Under the pieces are notes generated by a model. That model saw only the letters and a list, made by a program, of their open reading frames with translations, made no database searches and was not told where the DNA came from. This document shows, in pieces, positions 41,099 to 49,925 of a stretch of 64,000 nt of DNA (the stretch's first letter is position 1; every line of letters begins with the position of its first letter). Position numbers and translations under genes: made by a program. This stretch comes from Pandoraea anhela (GTDB lineage: Bacteria; Pseudomonadota; Gammaproteobacteria; Burkholderiales; Burkholderiaceae): NCBI RefSeq assembly GCF_902459655.1, contig NZ_CABPSB010000007.1, positions 207,509 to 271,508 of the forward strand. The letters run 5' to 3'.

Positions 41099-42126
41099 GC
41101 GGCCACCTCGTCGCGAATGGACGGGGGGGGCGTCAGCGCCTCGACCGGCGCCAGCCAGCAGGCCACGCGATGCGCACCGGACAACGTCCGCTCGGGCGGC
41201 GCCTCGCGGATACACCGCGCCTCGGCGAACGGGCAGCGCGGCGCGAATCGGCAACCGGCGGGCATGCGCTCGGGCGACGGCACCGAGCCGCGAATCGTCG
41301 CGAGCGTGCCTTTCCGTTTGCCGATGGAGGGGATCGCCCCCATCAGCCCGATGGTGTAGGGATGCTGAGGGTCGTCGAAAATCTCGCTCACGGTGCCGTG
41401 CTCGACGATGCGCCCGGCGTACATCACGGCAACATCGTCCGCCACTTCGGCCACCACGCCCAGATCGTGCGTGATGAGCACGACGGCGGTGCCGGTCTCG
41501 CGTTGCAGCGTCTGAATCAGCGTGAGCACCTGCGCCTGAATGGTGACGTCCAGCGCCGTGGTCGGTTCGTCTGCAATGAGCAGCGCAGGCCGATTGGCAA
41601 GCGCCATCGCGATCATCACACGCTGGCGCATGCCGCCGGACAATTCGTGCGGGTAGTTGTCGAGACGCGTCTCGGGCGCGGGAATGCGCACGCGCTTGAG
41701 CATATCGAGCGCCTCGGCACGGGCGGCGCGCCGGTCCAGCCCACGATGACGCCGGATCCCCTCCTCGATCTGATGACCGATGGTGAAGGACGGATTGAGC
41801 GAGGTCATCGGCTCCTGAAAGATCATCGCGAGCCGATTGCCGCGCAAATCGGCAAAGTCGCGCTCGTCCAGCGCCAGCAGGTCCCGGCCTTCGAAGACGG
41901 CGCGTCCGGCCACGACATTCGCCGGCGGGCTGGGCAGCAAGCCCATGAGGGCCAACGATGTCACGCTCTTGCCGCATCCCGATTCGCCGACGATGCACAA
42001 CGTCTTGCCGGGATGCACGGCAAACGAGACGCCATCGATCAGATTCGGCGCGTCGGACGCATTGGAAAATTTCAGCGACAGTCCGGTGACATCAAGCACC
42101 GGCCCAGCGTCTGCGAGCATGGTCAT
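41095..42126 (-). CDS. ABC transporter ATP-binding protein (DppD-like)
   Basis: An ATPase of about 343 residues: Walker [14 protein letters not shown], signature [16 protein letters not shown], Walker [13 protein letters not shown], and the C-terminal [14 protein letters not shown] cluster. It is the first gene of the six-gene operon (two ATPases, binding protein, two permeases, GGT). The start is uncertain: 42126 gives the usual length; in-frame starts up to 42225 exist and none has a clear ribosome site. It is divergent from a LysR gene across an AT-rich gap. Confidence 0.92.
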   Translation of the reverse strand: MTMLADAGPVLDVTGLSLKFSNASDAPNLIDGVSFAVHPGKTLCIVGESGCGKSVTSLALMGLLPSPPANVVAGRAVFEGRDLLALDERDFADLRGNRLAMIFQEPMTSLNPSFTIGHQIEEGIRRHRGLDRRAARAEALDMLKRVRIPAPETRLDNYPHELSGGMRQRVMIAMALANRPALLIADEPTTALDVTIQAQVLTLIQTLQRETGTAVVLITHDLGVVAEVADDVAVMYAGRIVEHGTVSEIFDDPQHPYTIGLMGAIPSIGKRKGTLATIRGSVPSPERMPAGCRFAPRCPFAEARCIREAPPERTLSGAHRVACWLAPVEALTPPPSIRDEVAA

Positions 42127-42236
42127 GGGGCGCGTTGTGTGGGTCGGTCTTTTTCCGCCCCCGTGCGCGGCGTGTTTCGGCATGCCGGTCATGAGGGATG
42201 TGCATGACACGATTATGTCTCCCACGGACTCAAAGT

Positions 42237-42250
42237 AAATATTAATATTT
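42237..42250. promoter_or_regulatory. AT palindrome between LysR gene and ABC operon
   Basis: The perfect 14-base palindrome AAATATTAATATTT lies in a strongly AT-rich stretch (about 42230-42280) between divergent genes. It is 46 bases before the LysR start. It may be the LysR operator, the promoter of either gene, or both. Confidence 0.5.
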
Positions 42251-42295
42251 CTTTTTTATACTTAACTTATTTTTAGCCTCGGAAGGCGTTACCCA

Positions 42296-43165
42296 ATGCT
42301 GACGTTACGCATGTTGAAAACCTTTCGGCTGGTGGCGCAAACCGGATCGTTCGCGGCGGCCGCCGAGCGCGCTGCGCTGACGCAGGCGGCGGTCAGTCTC
42401 CAGATGCGGGGGCTCGAAGACGCCGTCGGTCAGCGACTGTTCGACCGGCGCGCGCGCCAGATCACGCTCACCCGGCAGGGGCGCGACCTGTTTCCGCGCG
42501 TCGAGCAGATTCTGGCGCTCACCGCCGAACTCACCGCCACGCCCATCGACGCCATGCAGGGTCCCGTGACCATCGGTGCCGTGGTGTCCGTCATCGGCGC
42601 GTTGTCGCTGGTGGTCGCGGAATTGAAGACAGCGCATCCCCGGCTCGATGTGCGGCTGACGTCCGCACGTTCGGACGAACTGACCGAACTGGTGGAACAG
42701 GGAGAGGTCGACATCGCGGCGGTGGTGGCGCGCGCGGACGATGCACGCGCCGACAGTCTGGTGTGGACGCCGCTCTACACCGAGCCGATGGTGATGGTCG
42801 TGAACCGCGACGTGACCGAGCCCGACCCGCAGCGCATTCTCGACGCCCATGCGTTCCTGCGCTTCGACCGTCGCGTCCGCACGGGCCTCGTTGTGGAGCA
42901 GGCATTGCGTGCCGCCCGACTCAGCGTGACGGAATATCTGGAGCTGAACTCCATCGAGACGATCGTCGCACTCGTGCGCAAGAATGTCGGTGTGTCCGTG
43001 CTGCCGTTACTGCATCGTGGCGACTGGCAGTCCGATCCGTTGTTGCGCATTGTGCCGATCGCCGACCCGCCGCTATTGCGCACCGTCGGCATGATTCACC
43101 GCGAACACGACTCCCGCACGCACAACATCACCGCCGCCATCGCGGGCATGTTGCACGAGGTGTGA
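42296..43165 (+). CDS. LysR-family regulator, likely of the divergent ABC/GGT operon
   Basis: A 289-residue LysR protein: helix-turn-helix LVAQTGSFAAAAERAALTQA and AVSLQMRGLEDAVGQRLFDR, effector domain GPVTIGAVVSVIGALSLVVAEL, and LVRKNVGVSVLPLLHRGDWQ. It is divergent from the peptide-type ABC operon, the usual place for its controlling regulator. The ligand is unknown. Its stop codon lies at the edge of an 8-bp tandem repeat. Confidence 0.9.
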   Translation: MLTLRMLKTFRLVAQTGSFAAAAERAALTQAAVSLQMRGLEDAVGQRLFDRRARQITLTRQGRDLFPRVEQILALTAELTATPIDAMQGPVTIGAVVSVIGALSLVVAELKTAHPRLDVRLTSARSDELTELVEQGEVDIAAVVARADDARADSLVWTPLYTEPMVMVVNRDVTEPDPQRILDAHAFLRFDRRVRTGLVVEQALRAARLSVTEYLELNSIETIVALVRKNVGVSVLPLLHRGDWQSDPLLRIVPIADPPLLRTVGMIHREHDSRTHNITAAIAGMLHEV

Positions 43166-43199
43166 TGGGCTGATGGGCTCATGGGCTCATGGGCTGATG
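43164..43199. repeat. 8-bp tandem repeat, four copies, touching a stop codon
   Basis: GATGGGCT (twice) and CATGGGCT (twice) are joined head to tail, then GATGAGAG. The first unit overlaps the last two bases of the LysR stop codon. Confidence 0.9.
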
Positions 43200-43262
43200 A
43201 GAGCAAAGCCCGAACGGAAAGAGAACGTCGAAATAACGTGCGGAGACAAGACGTCGATATGA

Positions 43263-43290
43263 CAACGGCGCGAATGCTGCCGCGCCGTTG
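43263..43290 (-). terminator. Hairpin between LysR and MHS transporter genes
   Basis: Perfect 10-bp stem CAACGGCGCG / CGCGCCGTTG with an 8-base loop, 27 bases past the transporter stop and between convergent genes. There is no clear T run on either side, so termination efficiency is uncertain. Confidence 0.5.
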
Positions 43291-43316
43291 GAGAGAAACA
43301 ACGCAGGCAGGCGAAA

Positions 43317-44648
43317 TCAGTCGCGAGTCTCCAGCGCCTTGTTGATGCGCAGCGCCAGCAGCGTGCAGACTGCGCCGGAGAGCAGATAGCCGCTCACGGC
43401 GATCAGGCCGAACTCGGCAGACAGCCCAAGTGCGACCAGCGGTGCGAACGCCGCGCCGAACAGCCACGCGAAGTCGGTCGTCAGCGCAGCCCCCGTGTAG
43501 CGAAAGCGCTGCTCGAAGTTCGACGTCACCGTGCCGGCCGCCTGTCCGTAAGACAGGCCGAGCAAACCGAAGCCCACGAGAATGAAGATGTCCTGCCGCG
43601 TCGACCCGCCGCCCATGAGGAACGGTGCGAATAGGGCGAAGACCGCGATGAAGATGGCGAAAAGGCCCAAAGTGGTCCGGCGTCCGATGCGATCGGCGAT
43701 GCGCCCGGAGAGCACAGTGCAGACGATCGCGATCACTGCGCCGCATAGCTGGACGATCAGCACACTGTTCAGATCCTGCGTGTTTTGCAGCGAGATCCAT
43801 GACAGCGGGAAGACCGTCACCAGATGGAACAACGCGTAGCTCGCCAGCGCCGCGAATGCCCCGAGGAAGATGTTGTAGCCCTGCGAGCGCACCATCTCCC
43901 GCGTGCTAATGGGCTCCAGTTGCCCCTCTTCGAGCATGGCGGTGTACTCGTGCGTCACCACCAGACGCAGCCGCGCGAACAGCGCCACCACGTTCACGGC
44001 GAAGGCGACGTAGAACGGATAACGCCAGCCCCACGTAAGGAAGTCGTCGGCTTCGAGACTCCAGTGCAGGAACAGGAACAGCGACGCCGCGATGATGAAC
44101 CCGATCGGCGCGCCCAACTGCCCCATCATCGAATACCAGCCGCGTCGCTGCGGCGGTGCGTTCATCGCGAGCAGCGACGGCAGCCCGTCCCAGGAACCCC
44201 CGAAGCCGATGCCCTGCAACAAACGGAAGAATGCGAGCAGCCAGATGGCGCGATCACCGAGCACCGCGTGGCCCGGCAGGAAGGCCATGCCGGCCGTGGC
44301 CGTGCCGAGCACGAACAGCGCCGCCGTGAGCTTCACGCTGCGTCCCCAACGACGTTGCACGTTCATGAACAACGCGGTGCCGAACGGGCGGGAGATGAAG
44401 GCGAAGGAGAAGATCGTGAACGAGTACAGCAGGCCGTGCAGCCCGTCGGCGAACGGGAAGAAAACATGTGGGAAGACCAGAACGGCAGCGATGCCGAACA
44501 CGAAAAAGTCGAAGTACTCGGAGGCGCGGCCGACGACCACGCCAACCGCGATTTCCTCCGGCGCGATGCGGGATTTGCTCCCGTGATCGTGCGCCGTCGA
44601 CGCGGCGGGAACGCCCGGCGTGGGCGATTGATGAGCACTGCTTGACAT
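43317..44648 (-). CDS. MFS transporter of the metabolite:H+ symporter (MHS) type
   Basis: A 443-residue major facilitator with the MHS N-terminal pattern GRASEYFDFFVFGIAAVLVFP, loop motif RPFGTALFMNVQRRWGRSVK, and FFRLLQGIGFGGSWDGLPSL in helix 4. MHS members import organic acids, osmolytes or aromatic acids. The start has GAGGGGG upstream. It is divergent from cyoA across 139 bases and convergent with the LysR gene. The substrate cannot be told from the sequence. Confidence 0.85.
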   Translation of the reverse strand: MSSSAHQSPTPGVPAASTAHDHGSKSRIAPEEIAVGVVVGRASEYFDFFVFGIAAVLVFPHVFFPFADGLHGLLYSFTIFSFAFISRPFGTALFMNVQRRWGRSVKLTAALFVLGTATAGMAFLPGHAVLGDRAIWLLAFFRLLQGIGFGGSWDGLPSLLAMNAPPQRRGWYSMMGQLGAPIGFIIAASLFLFLHWSLEADDFLTWGWRYPFYVAFAVNVVALFARLRLVVTHEYTAMLEEGQLEPISTREMVRSQGYNIFLGAFAALASYALFHLVTVFPLSWISLQNTQDLNSVLIVQLCGAVIAIVCTVLSGRIADRIGRRTTLGLFAIFIAVFALFAPFLMGGGSTRQDIFILVGFGLLGLSYGQAAGTVTSNFEQRFRYTGAALTTDFAWLFGAAFAPLVALGLSAEFGLIAVSGYLLSGAVCTLLALRINKALETRD

Positions 44649-44747
44649 TATCGGACCCCCTCACGGATCGGTCGGATCGGGATGGCGCGGGCTGACGATG
44701 AGACACTTGTGCCAGAAAAGCATCGCAGGTATCGCGAGTTGCCGCTA

Positions 44748-44761
44748 TAGGGTTTACCCTA
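44748..44761. promoter_or_regulatory. Palindrome upstream of cyoA
   Basis: TAGGGTTTACCCTA is a perfect 14-base palindrome 26 bases before the cyoA ATG, in the gap shared with the divergent transporter. Its position overlaps the expected core promoter. It may bind a repressor of the oxidase operon; the protein is unknown. Confidence 0.5.
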
Positions 44762-44787
44762 AATTGCTGCATGAGGGAGGGCGGTCC

Positions 44788-45873
44788 ATGATGATCACGG
44801 TCTACGGCTACGGTTCCATCGATCGCAGCATGACTTCCCCCAAGTTCCTCCGCGGGGTACTTTTACTCCCCGCCTTCGCATTGGTCGCGTTGTTGTCCGG
44901 CTGCAATACCGTCCTGATGTCGCCTTCGGGGGATCTCGCGGTGAGGCAGCGGGACATCATCATCATTTCCACGGTTCTGATGTTGCTGATCATCGTGCCG
45001 GTGATCGTGCTGACATTGCTGTTTGCCTGGCGATACCGGGCATCGAACAAGAACGCCGTCTACACCCCCGAGTGGGATCACTCGACGCTGCTCGAACTGT
45101 TGATCTGGGCAGCGCCCCTGCTCATCATCATCGCGCTCGGCGCCCTCACGTGGGTCAGCACGCACAAACTCGATCCGTACCGGCCGCTCGAGCGCATCGA
45201 CGCCAAGCGCGAGATACCGCCCGACACCCGTGCGCTTACCGTGCAAGTGGTGGCGATGGACTGGAAGTGGCTCTTCTTCTATCCCGATCAGGGCATTGCG
45301 ACGGTGAACGAACTGGCCGCGCCCATCGACAGGCCGATTCGCTTCGAGATCACGTCGACGACGATGATGAACTCGTTCTTCATCCCGGCGCTGGCCGGTC
45401 AGATCTACGCCATGCCGGGCATGGAGACCAAGCTGCATGCGGTCATCAACAAGCCCGGCGTGTACGACGGCTTCTCCGCGAATTACAGCGGAGCGGGCTT
45501 CTCCGGCATGCGTTTCAAGTTCCACGGCATGTCGGCGGACGAATTCGATGCGTGGGTCCGGCAGGTCAAGGCAAAGGGCGAGAACCTGTCGCGCGACAAG
45601 TACGAGGCGCTCGCCAAGCCGAGCGAATGGGTGCCGGTGAAGTATTACGCCGATGTCGCGCCCGACCTTTACGATGCGATCCTGAATCGTTGTGTCCAGC
45701 CAGGCCAGACCTGCCTGAAAGACATGATGGATCAACCGAATCACTCGCATGCCAGCCGCGCGCGCTCGCGCAGCACCGACGCCTCGCTCTCCGACACCAT
45801 GTGTACCGCGCAGAACACCGTGCGGTTCGCGTCCGAGGTCGTGCGCGCCCCCGGCGCCGCGATTGCGCAGTGA
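44788..45873 (+). CDS. cyoA: Cytochrome bo3 ubiquinol oxidase subunit II
   Basis: A 361-residue lipoprotein: lipobox LLSGC near residue 36, two membrane helices, and a periplasmic cupredoxin domain (VQVVAMDWKWLFFYPDQGIA, then MMNSFFIPALAGQIYAMPGM). The Cu-A ligands of cytochrome c oxidases are absent, as in quinol oxidases. A strong ribosome site (GAGGGAGGG) precedes the ATG. The 70-residue tail after the cupredoxin domain ends in a Ser/Arg/Ala-rich segment. First gene of cyoABCD-SURF1. Confidence 0.94.
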   Translation: MMITVYGYGSIDRSMTSPKFLRGVLLLPAFALVALLSGCNTVLMSPSGDLAVRQRDIIIISTVLMLLIIVPVIVLTLLFAWRYRASNKNAVYTPEWDHSTLLELLIWAAPLLIIIALGALTWVSTHKLDPYRPLERIDAKREIPPDTRALTVQVVAMDWKWLFFYPDQGIATVNELAAPIDRPIRFEITSTTMMNSFFIPALAGQIYAMPGMETKLHAVINKPGVYDGFSANYSGAGFSGMRFKFHGMSADEFDAWVRQVKAKGENLSRDKYEALAKPSEWVPVKYYADVAPDLYDAILNRCVQPGQTCLKDMMDQPNHSHASRARSRSTDASLSDTMCTAQNTVRFASEVVRAPGAAIAQ

Positions 45874-45939
45874 TGGACCACCGCGCCCAACCGTCGACAA
45901 TGATGCGCCTCGCGCGCGAATGATCCCAGGTTCGAGCTT

Positions 45940-47931
45940 ATGGACATCGTCAAGCTGATCTTCGGCCGTCTCACGCTAGAGGCCATCCCGTACCACGAAC
46001 CGATTCTCATCGCGACCTTCGCAGGCGTGGCGATCGGCGGCATCGTGGTGCTGGGCGCCATCACCTATTTCAAGCTGTGGGGCTACCTCTGGCGAGAGTG
46101 GTTCACGAGCATCGATCACAAGAAGATCGGCATCATGTACGTGATCCTGGGCATCGTCATGTTGCTGCGCGGCTTCGCCGACGCCGCGATGATGCGCATG
46201 CAGCAGGCGATCTCGTTCGGCGACAACATGGGGTATCTGCCGCCGCATCACTACGATCAGATCTTCACGGCGCACGGCGTGATCATGATCTTCTTCGTGG
46301 CGATGCCGCTGGTCACGGGCCTCATGAACTTCGTGGTGCCGTTGCAGATCGGCGCGCGCGACGTGGCGTTCCCGTTCCTCAACAACTTCAGCTTCTGGAT
46401 GACGACCAGCGGCGCGGTGCTGGTGATGATGTCGCTCTTCGTCGGCGAATTCGCCCGCACCGGATGGCTCGCCTATCCACCGCTGTCCGGCATTCTGCAA
46501 AGTCCGGACGTCGGCGTCGATTACTACATATGGGCGTTGCAGATCGCAGGCGTGGGCACATTGCTCTCCGGGATCAACCTGCTCGTGACCATCGTCAAGA
46601 TGCGCGCGCCGGGCATGACGATGATGCGCATGCCGGTGTTCACGTGGACGTCGCTGTGCACCAATGTGCTGATCGTCGCCGCCTTCCCGGTCCTCACCGC
46701 CGTGCTCGCGCTGCTCGCGCTCGATCGCTACGCGGGCACCAACTTCTTTACGAACGATCTCGGCGGCAACGCCATGATGTACGTGAACCTGATCTGGATC
46801 TGGGGCCACCCGGAGGTCTACATTCTCGTGCTGCCGGTGTTCGGCGTGTTCTCGGAAGTCGTCGCCACGTTCTCCGGCAAGCGGCTGTTCGGTTACGCGT
46901 CGATGGTCTACGCCACGGTCGTGATCACGGTACTGTCTTACCTCGTCTGGCTGCACCACTTCTTCACGATGGGCTCGGGCGCCAGTGTGAACTCGTTCTT
47001 CGGGATCACAACGATGATCATCTCGATACCGACCGGGGCGAAGATATTCAACTGGCTGTTCACGATGTATCGCGGACGGATCCACTTCGAAGTGCCGATG
47101 CTCTGGACGGTCGGCTTCATGGTGACGTTCGTGATCGGCGGCATGACCGGCGTGCTGCTGGCGGTGCCGCCCGCCGACTTCTCGCTGCATAACGGCCTGT
47201 TCCTGATCGCACACTTCCATAACGTCATCATCGGCGGCGTGATCTTCGGGATCATGGCGGCCATCACCTACTGGTTCCCGAAAGCGTTCGGCTACAAGCT
47301 CGATCCGTTCTGGGGCAAGTGCTCGTTCTGGTTCTGGTTCATCGGCTTCTATGTCGCCTTCATGCCGCTTTATCTGCTGGGCCTGATGGGCGTGACGCGC
47401 CGGGTGAGCCACTTCGACGATATGTCGCTCCAGATCTGGTTCCAGGTCGCCGCCGTGGGGGCGCTGCTCATCGCCATCGGGATCGGCTGCTTCATCATCC
47501 AGCTGGTCGTGAGCTTCATACGCCGCGATCAACTGCGCGACGACACGGGCGACCCGTGGGGAGGGCGCACGCTGGAATGGTCGACGTCGTCGCCGCCGCC
47601 GGTCTATAACTTCGCCTTCACGCCGCTCATCCACGACAACGACGCCTGGTGGCAAATGAAGCAGCACGGCTTCACGCGTGCGCAGCAGGGCTTCATCCCG
47701 ATCCACATGCCGAAGAACACCGGCGCGGGCATCATCCTTGCCGGGCTGGCGACGGTGTGCGGCTTCGGGCTCATCTGGCACATGTGGCTGGTGGTGATCG
47801 TCGCGTTCGTCGCGTTGCTGGCGGTGGCGATCGGTCACACGTTCAACTATCACCGCGACTACTACATCCCGGCCGACCAGGTCGAACACACGGAGGCAGC
47901 GCGCACGCGACTGCTCGCCCAGCATGTCTGA
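45940..47931 (+). CDS. cyoB: Cytochrome bo3 ubiquinol oxidase subunit I
   Basis: The 663-residue catalytic subunit. Haem and Cu-B ligands are visible: [10 protein letters not shown] (low-spin haem His), [14 protein letters not shown] (Cu-B His and the cross-linked Tyr), WLHHFFTMG (two Cu-B His) and [12 protein letters not shown] (two haem His). It reduces oxygen to water with ubiquinol and pumps protons. It starts 66 bases after cyoA and overlaps cyoC by 8 bases. Confidence 0.97.
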   Translation: MDIVKLIFGRLTLEAIPYHEPILIATFAGVAIGGIVVLGAITYFKLWGYLWREWFTSIDHKKIGIMYVILGIVMLLRGFADAAMMRMQQAISFGDNMGYLPPHHYDQIFTAHGVIMIFFVAMPLVTGLMNFVVPLQIGARDVAFPFLNNFSFWMTTSGAVLVMMSLFVGEFARTGWLAYPPLSGILQSPDVGVDYYIWALQIAGVGTLLSGINLLVTIVKMRAPGMTMMRMPVFTWTSLCTNVLIVAAFPVLTAVLALLALDRYAGTNFFTNDLGGNAMMYVNLIWIWGHPEVYILVLPVFGVFSEVVATFSGKRLFGYASMVYATVVITVLSYLVWLHHFFTMGSGASVNSFFGITTMIISIPTGAKIFNWLFTMYRGRIHFEVPMLWTVGFMVTFVIGGMTGVLLAVPPADFSLHNGLFLIAHFHNVIIGGVIFGIMAAITYWFPKAFGYKLDPFWGKCSFWFWFIGFYVAFMPLYLLGLMGVTRRVSHFDDMSLQIWFQVAAVGALLIAIGIGCFIIQLVVSFIRRDQLRDDTGDPWGGRTLEWSTSSPPPVYNFAFTPLIHDNDAWWQMKQHGFTRAQQGFIPIHMPKNTGAGIILAGLATVCGFGLIWHMWLVVIVAFVALLAVAIGHTFNYHRDYYIPADQVEHTEAARTRLLAQHV

Positions 47932-48607
47932 GACGACCGCGACCTTCCCGACAGGCGGCGCCCCGCTCGGCGGCGGCGCCCATGCCCCCCACACGCCGGC
48001 GCCGCCGGGCAACGGCGGCCTGAAGTTCATGATGACGACCGACTACCACCCGCCGGGTGGCACGTTGCTCGGCTTCTGGATCTACCTGATGAGCGACTGC
48101 CTCGTCTTCGCCTGTCTGTTCGCGGCGTACGGCGTGCTCGGTCGCAACTACGCCGGCGGGCCGACCGGCGCGGAGTTGTTCGATTTGCCGCTCGTTGCAG
48201 TGAACACCACGTTCCTGCTGCTCTCCTCGATCACGTACGGTTTTGCGATGCTGGAGATGCAAAAGCGCCGCCAGCGCGCCGTGACCGGCTGGCTGATCGT
48301 GACGGGCCTTCTCGGTGCGGCGTTTCTCGCGCTGGAACTGTATGAGTTTGCCCACCTCATCCACGAGGGCGCGGGACCGTGGCGCAGTGCGTTCCTGTCG
48401 TCGTTCTTCACGCTGGTGGGCACACACGGGCTGCACGTGACGTTCGGCATCGTCTGGCTGGTCACGCTGCTGGTGCAGATCGGCAAGCACGGGCTCACCG
48501 CGCCGAACCGCCGTCGCCTGATGTGTCTGTCGATGTTCTGGCACTTTCTCGACGTCGTGTGGATCGGCGTCTTCACGTTCGTCTATCTGATGGGAGTGCT
48601 GCCGTGA
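47924..48607 (+). CDS. cyoC: Cytochrome bo3 ubiquinol oxidase subunit III
   Basis: A 227-residue membrane protein with five helices and the subunit III blocks [39 protein letters not shown] and [19 protein letters not shown]. It stabilises the core of the oxidase. Its first 35 residues are Gly/Pro-rich. It overlaps the cyoB end by 8 bases and shares a GTGA junction with cyoD. Confidence 0.96.
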   Translation: MSETTATFPTGGAPLGGGAHAPHTPAPPGNGGLKFMMTTDYHPPGGTLLGFWIYLMSDCLVFACLFAAYGVLGRNYAGGPTGAELFDLPLVAVNTTFLLLSSITYGFAMLEMQKRRQRAVTGWLIVTGLLGAAFLALELYEFAHLIHEGAGPWRSAFLSSFFTLVGTHGLHVTFGIVWLVTLLVQIGKHGLTAPNRRRLMCLSMFWHFLDVVWIGVFTFVYLMGVLP

Positions 48608-49011
48608 GCACCCATGACTCGACCCTGCACGGTGCCGACGGGCACGATCACGACCATGACCACGATCATGGCGACGAAGGACCGCACAGCACCCTGCGCG
48701 GCTATGCGACCGGCTTCATTCTCTCGGTCGTACTCACGGCGATTCCGTTCTGGTTCGTGATGGGCGGCGTGTTTGAAAAATCGAGCACGACCGCGATCAT
48801 GATCCTGTTCCTCGCCGCCGTGCAGATCGTGGTGCACATGATCTACTTCCTACACATGAACGCGAAGTCCGAAGGCGGCTGGAACATGCTGTCGCTGATC
48901 TTCACGATCGTGCTGGTGGTGATAACGCTCTCGGGCTCGCTCTGGGTGATGTATCACCTGAACCAAAACATGATGCCGGGTATGATGCAGGATACGAAAA
49001 ACCTCCCTTGA
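48604..49011 (+). CDS. cyoD: Cytochrome bo3 ubiquinol oxidase subunit IV
   Basis: A 135-residue, three-helix subunit ([60 protein letters not shown]). The start is a GTG overlapping the cyoC stop (GTGA). The N terminus has an unusual run of alternating His/Asp ([15 protein letters not shown]). It completes the oxidase set; no haem O synthase (cyoE) gene lies nearby. Confidence 0.93.
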   Translation: MSTHDSTLHGADGHDHDHDHDHGDEGPHSTLRGYATGFILSVVLTAIPFWFVMGGVFEKSSTTAIMILFLAAVQIVVHMIYFLHMNAKSEGGWNMLSLIFTIVLVVITLSGSLWVMYHLNQNMMPGMMQDTKNLP

Positions 49012-49024
49012 ACGGCATTTCCCC

Positions 49025-49879
49025 TTGAGCAGCGATCGACTTCACGAATCGGGGGACGCACAGCGTCCCCCGCGCGCTTGCAGCGCATCTTCCCAAGCTT
49101 CCCCCCTGCGGCTGGTCATCCTCGGCGTCATCACGCTGGTACTCGTGAGCGTGTTCGCCTCGCTCGGCACGTGGCAGTTGCACCGCCGCGCATGGAAGCT
49201 CGATCTGATCGAACGGGTCAATTCCCGCGTGCATGCGCCGCCGTCCGCCGCGCCGACGCGCGCGCAGTGGCCGTCCATCAATGCCGGAGCAGACGAATAT
49301 CGGCACATCTCGCTCACTGGCACATACCGCTTCGATAAGGACACCCTCGTGCAAGCCGTGACCGATCTGGGCGGCGGTTACTGGGTGCTCACCCCGTTAC
49401 GCACGGCAGACGGCAGTGAGGTGCTGGTCAATCGCGGCTTCGTGCCGCCGGGCTGGAAGGAATCGGTGCCGCCCGCGCCCGCCGGCGAAGTGACCGTGAC
49501 GGGCTTGTTGCGCATGCCTGAGCCGGTCGGGGGCTTCCTGCGCAAGAACGTGCCGTCAGAAAATCTCTGGTATTCGCGCGATGTGAGCGCCATCGCCGCC
49601 GCGCGCGGACTCCCGGCGTCCGAGGTCGCGCCGTATTTCGTCGATGCCGACGGCAAGCCCGGCGCCGGCGGCAGCGCGAACGCAATGACCAACGACGCCG
49701 AAGCCGTGACCAGCCGCATGCAATCGCAGGATCGCGATTACCCGGTCGGCGGACTCACCGTGGTGCGATTCCCCAACAACCACATGAGCTATCTGCTGAC
49801 GTGGTACGCGCTGGCCATCATGTCGGCCGCCGCCGGCGCGTTCGTGATCCGGATGGAAATGCGCAAGCGTTCGGGCTGA
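49025..49879 (+). CDS. SURF1 family oxidase assembly protein
   Basis: A 284-residue protein with two membrane helices (VILGVITLVLVSVFASLGTW near the N terminus and LTWYALAIMSAAAGAFVIRM near the C terminus) flanking a periplasmic domain. The family marks are GTWQLHRRAWKLDLI, the G-G-G-Y-W-V-LTP block and RFPNNHMSYLLTWY. SURF1 proteins help insert haem into subunit I of haem-copper oxidases. A TTG start 14 bases after cyoD is used; no better in-frame ATG exists. It closes the cyo operon. Confidence 0.9.
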   Translation: MSSDRLHESGDAQRPPRACSASSQASPLRLVILGVITLVLVSVFASLGTWQLHRRAWKLDLIERVNSRVHAPPSAAPTRAQWPSINAGADEYRHISLTGTYRFDKDTLVQAVTDLGGGYWVLTPLRTADGSEVLVNRGFVPPGWKESVPPAPAGEVTVTGLLRMPEPVGGFLRKNVPSENLWYSRDVSAIAAARGLPASEVAPYFVDADGKPGAGGSANAMTNDAEAVTSRMQSQDRDYPVGGLTVVRFPNNHMSYLLTWYALAIMSAAAGAFVIRMEMRKRSG

Positions 49880-49925
49880 AGGCCGGGCAACGCGCAGACG
49901 CAGCTTCATGCAGCATCAAACGACA

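Noticed and set aside
45976-48030. Minus-strand open frame (684 residues) opposite cyoB and cyoC
   Set aside because: Highly charged and without domains; the plus strand encodes oxidase subunits with all haem and copper ligands.
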